This document shows, piece after piece, positions 40,674 through 49,315 of a DNA stretch of 64,000 bases. Position numbers and translations under genes: made by a program. Below the pieces are notes generated by a model. The model worked only from the letters and a program-made list of their open reading frames with translations, was not told where the DNA came from and made no database searches. How positions within the stretch are numbered: position 1 is the stretch's first letter; the number at the start of each line of letters is the position of its first letter. This DNA is from Planctomycetota bacterium. GTDB taxonomy: Bacteria; Planctomycetota; Planctomycetia; Planctomycetales; Planctomycetaceae. Location: positions 1 to 64,000 of the forward strand of contig JAQBVJ010000015.1 of the NCBI GenBank assembly GCA_027623235.1, in the 5' to 3' direction.

Positions 40674-42857
40674 TCACCGACCGGTCGTCGAAGGCAGCGT
40701 CTGCAGTCTGCCGATTCGATTGGAGAGCTCGGTTCGAAGACGAATCTCTGTTGCCGGAGTTTTCTTCAGAAGCAGATTGAGCGTGACGATGGCCTCGGCA
40801 GTTCGACCCGTTTCGACCTGAGACTCGGCCCGCGCGATTTCGACGTCAGGCTCCTGCCGCGACGTTCGGTGCGAAAGCACTTCAACCACTTTTAATGCAC
40901 GATCAAATTCGCGGCGGTCTCGCAGCAGCCCGCGTAGCGCGAGACCACTTTGAATATTCTGCGGCTCAATCTGATTTGCGAGTGACAATCGGGCCTCAGC
41001 TTCGGTCGATTCGCCAAGCTTCCTGTAAGCCAGCGCGAGGTTGTAGTTAACGCGGAACGAGTGGGGTTCAAGTTCGTCGGCTTTCAGCAGGGCCGTCACG
41101 GCTTTCTGCGGTTCATTCTGAAGGTACCAGTACCAGCCGATCATCCCTTCACCGTACGCGTCGTCCGGGTCCAATTCAGAAACGGCCTGCCAGTGTTTCA
41201 GAGCTTTCCCGGTCTCACCGGTCGCGGCGAACAACGTGCCGAGCCGGCCGTGAGCCTTCGCATGATCGGGCTTTTCAACAAGCAGTTGTTCGAGCGTGGC
41301 GATGGCCGCACCCGTTTTCCTTTCCGCCAGCTGATTCTCGGCCCGGGAAAATTCCTGAGCGATGCGAAGGTACTTGCCCGATGTCCGCTGGAATTTCTCT
41401 TGGACCTCATTGGACGGCGAGAACCCGAGTGAGCGGCGGTACGCTTCGACGGCTGCCAGGAATCGGTACTCGCCGCTCAAACGGTCGCCTTCCTGATGTT
41501 CCCGCTCAGCGAGTGACTTCGAAAGACGCGCGGCCTCTTTGCGTGACTCATCGCCGGTCTGGCGGGAATGCCATTCCAGCAGCACCTCATCGCGCGCGGT
41601 CAGGTCGACGGCGATGCGGTGTTCCCAGCGCGGGGCGGCGGGGTACAGCGCGTCGGCTTTCGTATCAAAATTCACCTGTATCTTGTTCCGCTTCGGCATA
41701 TGACAGCCGACGCAGTTTTTCTGAACCGGCTCCGGCAGCCGCGGCTGCTCCCGACAGTGCTCCTGCTGGTGGCAGCTCATGCACGCGCTTTGCTGTGTGC
41801 CGTGCTGCTCTTTCCGGGAAACGTGCGGGCTGTGGCAGGTGGTACAAGTCAGCGAGTCGCTTTCCTGATAACACTTGCTGAGCTTCAAGTAGGCCGTCTG
41901 ATTGGCGACGTGGTCGTTCTCCGGATTTCGCGTGACGAGCGACCGGTACGTTTCGGCGAGAGGTGTTCCCGGGCGGTAAGAAAACGCAGCGTGCCGGTGC
42001 TTCATGGAGTTGCTGTGGCAGTACGCACACAGATCCATCTGCAGATCGCGGCTGAGCAGCGCCGGACGAACGATGTGCATCGGCGATTTTTCGGCCGGGT
42101 TCAGCTCATGAAATTCGACGTGGTTCTTTGCCGGTCCGTGACAGGCTTCGCAGGTGACTCCGGCAATCAAAGATTCGGGTCGGTACTGGTTCTTCGTACC
42201 GGGAACGTGCTCAAGCCATGTATTGTGACACTCGACACACCGGGGAGTTGTCTCTCTCGCGTCAGCAGAATCGAACGAGGTAACTCCCCACTCCTGCAGC
42301 GGGTACAGCCAGCTCATCGGCAGCTCAAAGAGGCTGTCGTCCTTCCAGGTGAAGTAGACCTCGTCTGTCCCGGCATCGTACCCGTACATCAGCGAGATGG
42401 GAGCAACGTTTCGTTCGATTCCTGACGGTGTTGCCCGCAGAGCGATCTGGACGAAGTCCTCGCCATTTTTCCGCATTTCAAAACGGACACCGCCGCGAGG
42501 TGGCTGGTACTCCGCATCTCCGGTTTGAAACGCCGCCGGCATCGTCTTGTCGCTCGCGGCGACGCAGGCGAGGTAGTGGCGGCTCTGGCGAAATTCGTGC
42601 ACTCGCTCCTTGTGGCACGCCGAGCATTTTTCCGGACCGACATAGCCAGCGGGATTCACATAAGGAGCCTTCGGTTCCGGCCCGCCCTTCGTTTCCGACC
42701 CGCTCTGTGATGACAGCGGCTCTTCCGACTGATCCGGTTCGACCTCGCCTCGAGGCCAGAAGCCGTAAGTCGCGATCGCGCATCCAGCGACCAGTGCGAC
42801 CAGCCATTTCCATTGGCGGCTGGTGCGGTTGTCCCCGGTGTTGTCTGCCGTCGTCAT
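40674..42857 (-). CDS. Heptahaem c-type cytochrome with C-terminal TPRs, second copy
   Basis: The protein has 727 residues, one N-terminal anchor (about 17-34), seven CXXCH motifs (Cys at 78, 207, 236, 277, 338, 359 and 382), then TPR repeats from about residue 455 to the end (for example AKAHGRLGTLFAATGETGKALKHWQ). CEACHGPAKNHVEFHEL nearly matches CENCHGPAKQHIEFHEL of the cytochrome at 11782-13719, and the spacing of haem motifs two to four is essentially identical, so the two are paralogues. ATG 42857 is preferred to GTG 42872. Here no CRTAC1 gene follows; it stands alone, downstream of hemG. Electron partners are unknown. Confidence 0.9.
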   Translation of the reverse strand: MTTADNTGDNRTSRQWKWLVALVAGCAIATYGFWPRGEVEPDQSEEPLSSQSGSETKGGPEPKAPYVNPAGYVGPEKCSACHKERVHEFRQSRHYLACVAASDKTMPAAFQTGDAEYQPPRGGVRFEMRKNGEDFVQIALRATPSGIERNVAPISLMYGYDAGTDEVYFTWKDDSLFELPMSWLYPLQEWGVTSFDSADARETTPRCVECHNTWLEHVPGTKNQYRPESLIAGVTCEACHGPAKNHVEFHELNPAEKSPMHIVRPALLSRDLQMDLCAYCHSNSMKHRHAAFSYRPGTPLAETYRSLVTRNPENDHVANQTAYLKLSKCYQESDSLTCTTCHSPHVSRKEQHGTQQSACMSCHQQEHCREQPRLPEPVQKNCVGCHMPKRNKIQVNFDTKADALYPAAPRWEHRIAVDLTARDEVLLEWHSRQTGDESRKEAARLSKSLAEREHQEGDRLSGEYRFLAAVEAYRRSLGFSPSNEVQEKFQRTSGKYLRIAQEFSRAENQLAERKTGAAIATLEQLLVEKPDHAKAHGRLGTLFAATGETGKALKHWQAVSELDPDDAYGEGMIGWYWYLQNEPQKAVTALLKADELEPHSFRVNYNLALAYRKLGESTEAEARLSLANQIEPQNIQSGLALRGLLRDRREFDRALKVVEVLSHRTSRQEPDVEIARAESQVETGRTAEAIVTLNLLLKKTPATEIRLRTELSNRIGRLQTLPSTTGR

Positions 42858-43024
42858 GTTTCGGCCTGTCACTTGACCACACGGGCTCGCTGCGAAAACG
42901 GATCGTTGATCGTACGAGACCGGTCAGATGTTGGGAAGCTGCCGTGAGGCGGATGGCAGAACGGTTTGTGCCGGCCACCAAGAGAAACGCTCAACTGCTG
43001 CAGACAACCGCCATGTGTGCAGGG

Positions 43025-43050
43025 ACTTCGTCAGGCGGAGCCTGACCTAC
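43025..43050. repeat. GTAGGTCAGG hairpin repeat, single copy
   Basis: These 26 bases are identical to 44577-44602. The core is the palindrome GTCAGGCTCCGCCTGAC on the minus strand, and the TAG in its first four bases is the stop codon of hemG. Confidence 0.93.
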
Positions 43051-44516
43051 TTCATGACGCGTTCGGCTGCGGATTCGGCGCTGGCGATGCAGTCGGGCAG
43101 GCCGACACCGCGATAGGCGTTTCCGGCCAGCTCGATGCCGGGCAGAGAATCGGTCAGCTCAAAGATTCGGTCGACTCGCTGAACGTGGCCAAGATGGTAC
43201 TGCGGCATGGCTCGATTCCACCGGACGACGTCCATGAAGTCGGGCTCGCCCCGCACGCCGAGCATCCCGGTGAGTTCCTCGGAGACGATCCGCGTGATTT
43301 CGTCGTCGCTCAGTTCGAGCAGTTCCGGTTGCATCGCACCTCCGACAAAGGTGCGGAGCAGAACGCGCCCGTCGGGAGCTCGCCCCGGAAACTTGCGGCT
43401 TGAAAAAGAAACGGCCAGCAGCTTGCGGTTCTCCGCCGCCGGAATGACCAGACCGAACGAGTTCAGCGGATGAGCGATGTCGGCCAGCCGGTGCCCGCTG
43501 ACGACAATCGCCGTCGAGGCATACTCGATCTCGCCGAGCAGTTTCTGAAGTTCCATGAGGTCCGACGAAGGGGCACTCGCTGCCGCGTTTCCGGCAGCCA
43601 GTCCGCCAAGCAGGCCGCTCGTCACGTAAGCCGGCGTCGCGAAGACAACACGGTCGAACTCACGCGACTCGGAGGCCGTTTGAACCAGCAGCGCTCCGCT
43701 TCCGGCTCGCGAAACCGACTCGACAGCCGCTTCAAATCGAACGTCGGCTCTGGTGGAGATCGTCGTTCGGAGTTTCTCCAGGAGGTCGGAGATTCCGCCG
43801 CGCAGTGTCGCGAACAGACCGTAGCGGGCGCCGGCCCCGTGCTGCTCTGCCTGAGTTGCCGCCTGCTTCCGCGTGGCGAGGATCAGACTGCGATGTTCGG
43901 CTTCCATGTCGAGAAACCGCGGCATCGTTGCGGCCAGGCTGAGCTTCTCCGGGTCGCTCGTGTAGATGCCACCGACCAGGGGCTGCACGATCCGCTCGAG
44001 GGCTTCTTTCCCGAATCGACGTCGAACAAACGCAGCGAGCGATTCATCAGGCAGAACCTCGCCACGACCGGCTCTGCGTCGAGGCACGAAGAACTCAAGA
44101 CCCATCCGCAACTTGCCGAGCGGCGAGAAAATCGGCGACTTCAGTATCGGCCAGACTTTTGCCGGGCTGAGCAGCATGAACCCGTCCGGCACGGGAACCG
44201 GTTTCCCGTTCCTCAGAACGAGCGATCCGCGATACGTCGTCTCCGTCGAAATCAGCTCGTCAGCCAGGCCGATCCGCTCGCAAAGGCGAATGCACGCGGG
44301 CTTGTTCGTGATGAAACTGTCGGCTCCGGTCTCGACCAGGTAATCACCGATCCGTCTGGTCCGGGCGACTCCGCCGGCCTTGTCGGTCGCTTCGAACAAC
44401 GTCAGCTCGACCGGCTGCGCTTCGCTTTCGGCCAGTTCGAGCACTCGATGCGCCGCCGCGAGGCCGGTGATGCCTCCGCCGATGATCGCGATTCGTTTTC
44501 GAGGAACGTCCGACAT
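43047..44516 (-). CDS. hemG: Protoporphyrinogen/coproporphyrinogen oxidase
   Basis: The 489-residue FAD-dependent protein is of the HemY type. The dinucleotide-binding motif is AIIGGGITGLAAAHRV, followed by GGVARTRRIGDYLVETGADSF; the C-terminal FAD contact is LAGNAYRGVGLPDCI. It oxidises protoporphyrinogen IX or, in the coproporphyrin-dependent route, coproporphyrinogen III; the sequence alone does not let me choose, so the symbol covers the oxygen-dependent oxidase class (also called hemY/cgoX). Its stop codon is provided by a repeat element. It lies downstream of hemE on the same strand, making a haem-synthesis pair. Confidence 0.94.
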   Translation of the reverse strand: MSDVPRKRIAIIGGGITGLAAAHRVLELAESEAQPVELTLFEATDKAGGVARTRRIGDYLVETGADSFITNKPACIRLCERIGLADELISTETTYRGSLVLRNGKPVPVPDGFMLLSPAKVWPILKSPIFSPLGKLRMGLEFFVPRRRAGRGEVLPDESLAAFVRRRFGKEALERIVQPLVGGIYTSDPEKLSLAATMPRFLDMEAEHRSLILATRKQAATQAEQHGAGARYGLFATLRGGISDLLEKLRTTISTRADVRFEAAVESVSRAGSGALLVQTASESREFDRVVFATPAYVTSGLLGGLAAGNAAASAPSSDLMELQKLLGEIEYASTAIVVSGHRLADIAHPLNSFGLVIPAAENRKLLAVSFSSRKFPGRAPDGRVLLRTFVGGAMQPELLELSDDEITRIVSEELTGMLGVRGEPDFMDVVRWNRAMPQYHLGHVQRVDRIFELTDSLPGIELAGNAYRGVGLPDCIASAESAAERVMK

Positions 44517-44529
44517 GGCGCCGTCTGTC

Positions 44530-44602
44530 GGTCAGGCTCTGCCTGACGGAGTCCTGCTTCAGAGAGATAAGAGTTAACTTCGTCAGGCGGAGCCTGACCT
44601 AC
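44530..44602. repeat. GTAGGTCAGG repeats in inverted pair
   Basis: GGTCAGGCTCTGCCTGACG (44530-44548) and its reverse complement at 44581-44599 match at 18 of 19 positions; each arm is itself a palindrome. The right copy (44577-44602) is identical over 26 bases to 43025-43050, and its TAG is the stop codon of hemE. The pair fills the gap between hemE and hemG. Confidence 0.93.
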
Positions 44603-45633
44603 AGGCCTTCGTGGACGATCTCGACGAGGGCCTTCACGTTGTCTGGCGGGACTTCCGGGAAGACACCGTGGCCAAGATTGAAAATGTGCCCGGTCGGGCC
44701 GGCAGCCTTCAGGACATCGTGAGCTCGCTTCTTCAACGTGTCGACATCGGCCAGTAGAGAAACAGGATCGAGGTTGCCCTGCACGGCGCGGTCCGGGCCG
44801 AGCATCGCTCGCGCGTCGGCCATGTCGACCCGCCAGTCGAGCCCGATGATCTGGCCCCCGGCTTCCGCAAGAAGCGGTAACAACGCGGGGTTTCCGGTGA
44901 GGAAATTAATGGTCGGAATCTCAGACGGCAGACCGTCCAGCACCGCCGTCGTGTGCGGCAGGACGAACTCGCGATAGTCGCTCGGCGAAAGACACCCGGC
45001 CCACGAGTCAAAGATCTGCACGGCCTGACAGCCGGCTTCAATCTGTGCCGTGAGGTACCGAATCAGTGTCGAAGTGAGCGTCTCCATCAGAGCGTGCCAG
45101 GCTCCCGGGTCGCGGTACATGATTCGTTTTGTGTTGAGGTAATTCCGCGAGCCGCCACCCTCGATTGCGTACGACGCGAGCGTAAACGGACAACCGGCAA
45201 AGCCGAGCAGCGGGATGTCTGCGGGCAGGTCCCGTCGAACAAGCTTCACCGTATCGAAAACGAAATGGAGCGACTCCATCGAGTCCAGCCGTTTGAGGCG
45301 GTCGACCTCGCTGGCTTCCCGGATGGGGTTGTGAATGACCGGTCCCTCGCCCTTTTGATACTCCAGATCCATCCCCATCGGCTCGAGCAGCGGCAGCAGA
45401 TCGGCAAACAGGATCGCCGCGTCCACGCCGAGAATCCGCTGCGCATCGAGCGTGACCTGAGCGGCCAGTTCGGGCGTTTTGCAGAGCTCGATGAAGGTGA
45501 CTTTGTTGCGGACTTCCATGTATTCCGGGAGGTACCGCCCGGCCTGCCGCATGATCCAGACCGGCGTCGCATCGACAGCTTCGCCGCGAGCGGCCTTCAG
45601 GAATCGGCAGTTTTTCAGTTCTTCGGTGATCAC
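44599..45633 (-). CDS. hemE: Uroporphyrinogen decarboxylase
   Basis: The 344-residue protein converts uroporphyrinogen III to coproporphyrinogen III. Signatures are PVWIMRQAGRYLPEY near the N-terminus, FAGCPFTLASY and IFNLGHGVFPEVP near the C-terminus. The open frame continues upstream to 45927, but that part overlaps the end of the sulfatase gene and has no family similarity; GTG 45633 gives the normal length and N-terminus (VITEELKNCRFLKA). A long hairpin repeat stands only 14 bases before this start and may affect its expression. It is followed by hemG. Confidence 0.95.
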   Translation of the reverse strand: MITEELKNCRFLKAARGEAVDATPVWIMRQAGRYLPEYMEVRNKVTFIELCKTPELAAQVTLDAQRILGVDAAILFADLLPLLEPMGMDLEYQKGEGPVIHNPIREASEVDRLKRLDSMESLHFVFDTVKLVRRDLPADIPLLGFAGCPFTLASYAIEGGGSRNYLNTKRIMYRDPGAWHALMETLTSTLIRYLTAQIEAGCQAVQIFDSWAGCLSPSDYREFVLPHTTAVLDGLPSEIPTINFLTGNPALLPLLAEAGGQIIGLDWRVDMADARAMLGPDRAVQGNLDPVSLLADVDTLKKRAHDVLKAAGPTGHIFNLGHGVFPEVPPDNVKALVEIVHEGL

Positions 45634-45646
45634 GTCGAGCCTGCGA

Positions 45647-45710
45647 GTAGGGCCGGTTCCCACCGGCCGTTGGTCTTGTTGCGTGAAAGCGGCCGGTGGG
45701 AACCGGCCCT
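45647..45710. repeat. 20-bp inverted repeat in the hemE leader
   Basis: Arms 45649-45668 and 45691-45710 are exact reverse complements (AGGGCCGGTTCCCACCGGCC) with a 22-base spacer; each arm is itself a palindrome. Left of the first arm is GT (45647-45648), giving the same GTAGG opening as the other repeats. It lies between the sulfatase stop and the hemE start. Confidence 0.93.
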
Positions 45711-45713
45711 GCG

Positions 45714-47327
45714 TTATGCCTTCTTCTTTTTGTTTTGAGCCGGGCGGAAGCCGGGTTTGAGGCTTGGCGGATCCTTCGGCACAGAGCCCGCATCGTCCGG
45801 GACCTGGTACTGTTTCTGAAGCCGTTTGACCTCGCTGGTCAGTTTCTTCACGACGCCCGCGTATTCGGGGTCGGCGTACACGCTTTTCATTTCGCGCGGG
45901 TCTTTCTCCAGATCGTAGAGTTCCCACTCGTCAAGATTATAAAAGTGAATCAGCTTGTACCGATCCGTGCGGACACCGTAATGACGCCTCACCATGTGTG
46001 CCGCCCGGCGGTCGCCGTAGAACTCGTAGTAGTGATAATAAAGGCTGTCGCGCCAGTCTTTCGCAGCGGGATTGCCGAACAGCGGGGTGAGGCTGACTCC
46101 CTGCATGTCCGCTGGAATATCGACGCCAGCGATGTCCAGAAACGTTTCGCCAAAGTCGAGGTTTGACGTCAACGCCTCGCACTTCGAACCCGCCTTAATG
46201 CGGCCCGGCCAGCGAACCATCAGCGGCATCCGAAACGATTCTTCATACATGAACCGTTTGTCGAACCAGCCGTGGTCGCCGAGATAAAAGCCCTGGTCGG
46301 ATGAGTAAATCACGACGGTGTTCTTTGCGAGACCCGATTCGTCGAGCCAGTCGAGCACTCGCCCGATGTTGTCGTCGACCGAAGCGACGCAACGCAGGTA
46401 GTCCTTCATGTATCGCTGGTATTTCCAGCGGACGAGGTCTTTGCCCTGCAGGTTGGCTTTGCGGAATTCGTCGTTTTTCGGCTCGTATGCAGCATTCCAC
46501 GTCGCGAGCTGTTCGGGAGTGAGATTCCTCGGAGGGGTCAGCTTCAGGTCAAAAGCCGTCATCGTTTTCGCAATCGTCATATCCTGCTGCTTCGCAGCGG
46601 AACCTCGCCCTTCGTAATCGTCGAACAGGTTATCGGGTTCGGGGATCGTGACGTCGTCGTACATCGTCAGGTGCTTCGGACTGGGTTGCCAATTCCGGTG
46701 CGGGGCCTTGTGCTGAAACATCAGCATGAACGGCTTGTCCTGGTCGCGGCCCTCCTTCAGCCAGTCGAGAGCCAGGTCGGTGATGATGTCCGTCGTGTAG
46801 CCGGTGTGTTTGACGAGCTTCCCGTTCTTGAACATCGGCGGGTTGTAGTACGGCCCCTGGCCCTGAAGGATTTCCCAATAGTCAAAGCCCTGCGGATCGC
46901 TCTTGCCACCGTGCCCCAGGTGCCACTTGCCGATCACGGCTGTCTGATAGCCAACCTGCTGCAGCAGCTTCGGAAACACCTGCTGACCGCAGTCGAACTT
47001 GTTGCCGTTCTGCAGAAAACCGTTCAGGTGCGAGTGCTTGCCGGTGAGGATGACCGCGCGGCTCGGTCCGCAAATGGAATTGGTGCAGAAGCAATTCTCA
47101 AAAAGCATCCCTTCGTTGGCGATACGGTCGAGGTTCGGTGTCTTATTAACTTGAGAGCCGTAAGCACTGATCGAGTGAGACGCGTGATCGTCGGTAAAGA
47201 TGAGAAGAATGTTTGGCCGCTCGGCCGCACGCAAAGCACCGGCGAGGCTCAATACGAAAACGAGGGCACTCGCCTTCAACACGAAACCACGAAGCCGGGG
47301 GAGCGACGAAATGAAACTGACAGTCAT
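45714..47327 (-). CDS. Exported sulfatase
   Basis: The 537-residue protein has a signal or anchor (about 13-35) and the type I sulfatase fold: [11 protein letters not shown] at the start (metal-binding Asp pair), the Cys-type formylglycine motif CGPSR at residues 86-90, [18 protein letters not shown], and [22 protein letters not shown]. Cys86 would be converted to formylglycine; a formylglycine-generating enzyme is encoded at 51926-52897. It probably desulfates a carbohydrate outside the cytoplasm; the substrate is not evident. ATG 47327 begins the signal; the longer frame to 47444 is not used. The C-terminus ends in a lysine-rich tail. Confidence 0.95.
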   Translation of the reverse strand: MTVSFISSLPRLRGFVLKASALVFVLSLAGALRAAERPNILLIFTDDHASHSISAYGSQVNKTPNLDRIANEGMLFENCFCTNSICGPSRAVILTGKHSHLNGFLQNGNKFDCGQQVFPKLLQQVGYQTAVIGKWHLGHGGKSDPQGFDYWEILQGQGPYYNPPMFKNGKLVKHTGYTTDIITDLALDWLKEGRDQDKPFMLMFQHKAPHRNWQPSPKHLTMYDDVTIPEPDNLFDDYEGRGSAAKQQDMTIAKTMTAFDLKLTPPRNLTPEQLATWNAAYEPKNDEFRKANLQGKDLVRWKYQRYMKDYLRCVASVDDNIGRVLDWLDESGLAKNTVVIYSSDQGFYLGDHGWFDKRFMYEESFRMPLMVRWPGRIKAGSKCEALTSNLDFGETFLDIAGVDIPADMQGVSLTPLFGNPAAKDWRDSLYYHYYEFYGDRRAAHMVRRHYGVRTDRYKLIHFYNLDEWELYDLEKDPREMKSVYADPEYAGVVKKLTSEVKRLQKQYQVPDDAGSVPKDPPSLKPGFRPAQNKKKKA

Positions 47328-47617
47328 GAGAAAATCCAACTCGAAATTCGATTTCACTGCGGAGTCAGCTCGCTGGCTCGTATTAAAAAGACCGGCAAAT
47401 CCGGTCGTGCGACGCAGTTTAGCGAGGCATGCAGAAACTGGCATCCGTATGCCATCCCGGCAGACGGCGGCCTCCCGGCACTCCCGCGAACCAAACCGCG
47501 TAACGTGTTGTCCTGGCAGGAAGTTGCATCCGCGGCCGCCGACTCTCGGCGGTTCGGCATGCTCGTTGCATACACTCAGTGAGAAGGCACGATCCCATGC
47601 TGAAACGGGAGCTGATC

Positions 47618-48064
47618 ATGGTTGAGAATTCCGACAATCGAACAGTGCGAAAACTGACCGCCGCAGAGGGCTACCTCGAGCTGGATCTCCCAAAGCTGGC
47701 TCTGGAAGAACTCGCGTCAATTGGCAACCCCGGCGAGTATCAGCTTCCGGTTTTGTGGATGACAGGTGAGGCTCTCAAAGCCGATGGCCGCTTCGAAGAA
47801 GCCGTCGCCCCGCTGAAGCTCGTCGCCGAATCTGTCTCGGGACCAATCAGCGCCCGAGCCTGGAAGTCGCTGTCCGACTGCCTGGAGAAATCCGCTCGCC
47901 CGATCCCGGCCGAAGAAGCCGCCACCGCTCGCAGCGTCATCCCGCAATCGGCCGCCGAGCCAGCTCGAGTCAACGTGCAGATTCCCGGATTTGGCACACT
48001 CACGTTCGCTGCCAAAGATGGAGCCATCACGATTCAGGTCGAACCGCAGAAGCCGATGCAGTAA
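47618..48064 (+). CDS. Small TPR-like protein
   Basis: The 148-residue protein has no signal peptide. Residues about 10-90 form two or three TPR-like helix pairs (AAEGYLELDLPKLALEEL, TGEALKADGRFEEAVAPLKLV, AWKSLSDCLEKSARP), followed by a short beta-rich C-terminus (PGFGTLTFAAKDGAITIQVE). ATG 47618 has GGGAG 9 bases upstream; an ATG at 47597 and a GTG at 47579 are also in frame. The gene is divergent from the sulfatase and stands alone. It is probably a cytoplasmic scaffold; the partner is unknown. Confidence 0.75.
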   Translation: MVENSDNRTVRKLTAAEGYLELDLPKLALEELASIGNPGEYQLPVLWMTGEALKADGRFEEAVAPLKLVAESVSGPISARAWKSLSDCLEKSARPIPAEEAATARSVIPQSAAEPARVNVQIPGFGTLTFAAKDGAITIQVEPQKPMQ

Positions 48065-48078
48065 TTCTTCGGCCAGGG

Positions 48079-48117
48079 AACCAGCATCGACTCCATCCGG
48101 TTTGACGGATGCTGGTT
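48079..48117 (+). terminator. Possible hairpin terminator
   Basis: AACCAGCATC (48079-48088) pairs with GATGCTGGTT (48108-48117), and an alternative inner stem CATCCG/CGGATG is possible. It follows the small TPR gene by 15 bases, but only a short T run follows the stem. Confidence 0.45.
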
Positions 48118-48201
48118 TCTCCGTTGTCTGAGCGGCCCGAAATCCTGGCAACAGCTCTCCCCGATTTGGGCGGAGGGTTCTCGACGGCCTGCTGACGATT
48201 C

Positions 48202-49110
48202 TCACAACTCCGCGACGACTCCGACCGACTCGCCTTCGCGGACGCGTGGAAACGTTCGCAGCGTGATCACGATGCCTCCGTGCGGAGAACGGACTTCGTG
48301 CGGCGAGTGGCTCTCCAGGTCGTAGACCGTCCCGAGCAACCCGCCGCTCGAAATGACATCGCCGACTTCGACAGCGGTTTCAAAGTAGCCGGTCACGAGC
48401 GACGGATTGCAGACCTGCATGTGGCCCGAACCGGGTGTCGGGTCCTCGATGACATGCTCAACTCGACATTCCGGCAGCGGGCGATCGAGCAGCCCGAGTT
48501 CGCGCATCACGTTGAGGCAGCCCGCGACGTAATCCTCGACACCCGATTCCGAACACGTCGCCGAGCCAAGATACTCGCAGTAAATCGCCGGGACGCTGGC
48601 GTCGCGGGCAACCGACAGCGAGCGGCCATCCAGATCCCCCGCCGTCCCCCACACGACGGGCAGATTGAACGCTTTCGCCATGCGCCTTTGAACTTCGAGG
48701 ATTCGCGAATCACGATGCATCGAGTAGCCGGCCAGCGGCGTGACCGAGTACTCCGTGCCTCCCGTGTGAAGGTCGATGTAGAAATCCGCAGAGCGGATCA
48801 GCTCACTGAGTGCCGCCGCCTTCTGCTCCGTGACAGTGCCGTTCGAATCGCCTGGGCAGGTTCGCGCCAGGTCGAGGCCATCCTCGGCGCAGCGGTGACC
48901 GCGCAGAAAAGCCGCCTCATTGACGACCGGCACGAAGACGACTTCACCGCGAAACCCGGCTACGACTTTCGATTCGGATTCGAAGAGGGCAATGAGCCGA
49001 CGAATTGCGGCGATCGGTTCAAACTCGTCACCGTGAACGCCGCCGGTGACAAGAAGGCGCGGGCCGGATTCAAGACCTGAAAAATGAAACGTGCGGAGGG
49101 AGATGGTCAT
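48202..49110 (-). CDS. Succinylglutamate desuccinylase/aspartoacylase-family protein
   Basis: The 302-residue protein is a zinc carboxypeptidase-fold hydrolase of the AstE/AspA family. The first zinc motif is TGGVHGDEFEP and the second zinc histidine is in FYIDLHTGG; a catalytic glutamate is probably in IYCEYLG. The C-terminal ~90 residues (from VEDPTPGSGHMQV) form the beta domain typical of these proteins. They hydrolyse N-acyl amino acids; the substrate cannot be read. The gene is followed by a convergent small TPR gene and has no functional partner nearby. Confidence 0.9.
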   Translation of the reverse strand: MTISLRTFHFSGLESGPRLLVTGGVHGDEFEPIAAIRRLIALFESESKVVAGFRGEVVFVPVVNEAAFLRGHRCAEDGLDLARTCPGDSNGTVTEQKAAALSELIRSADFYIDLHTGGTEYSVTPLAGYSMHRDSRILEVQRRMAKAFNLPVVWGTAGDLDGRSLSVARDASVPAIYCEYLGSATCSESGVEDYVAGCLNVMRELGLLDRPLPECRVEHVIEDPTPGSGHMQVCNPSLVTGYFETAVEVGDVISSGGLLGTVYDLESHSPHEVRSPHGGIVITLRTFPRVREGESVGVVAEL

Positions 49111-49134
49111 GAGCAGCCCGGATTTAGAGTCAGG

Positions 49135-49277
49135 TTAGCCACAAGAAGGCACAGAAATCACAAAAAGCTTGATGACGAATTCTGAACTTGATGAAGTCCG
49201 AACTTCCAGCCGATGTGCTGGAGATTGAAGTGGCAAGCATCCCTTTGTTTTGTGCCGTTTGTGCCGTTTTGTGGCAA
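49135..49277. repeat. Diverged long inverted repeat (CCACAA...TTGTGG type)
   Basis: TTAGCCACAAGAAGGCACAG (from 49135) is mirrored, with many mismatches, by TTTGTGCCGTTTTGTGGCAA near 49258-49277. The outer arms are A-rich on one side and T-rich on the other. It lies between the aspartoacylase-like gene and the SDR gene and is unlike the surrounding GC-rich DNA. Confidence 0.7.
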
Positions 49278-49315
49278 CTCATAGCACACCTGAGAATGTA
49301 GTGGAGCGGTCGGCG

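Noticed and set aside
45634-45927. 98-residue N-terminal extension of hemE
   Set aside because: It overlaps the sulfatase gene end, spans the hairpin repeat and has no similarity to the family.
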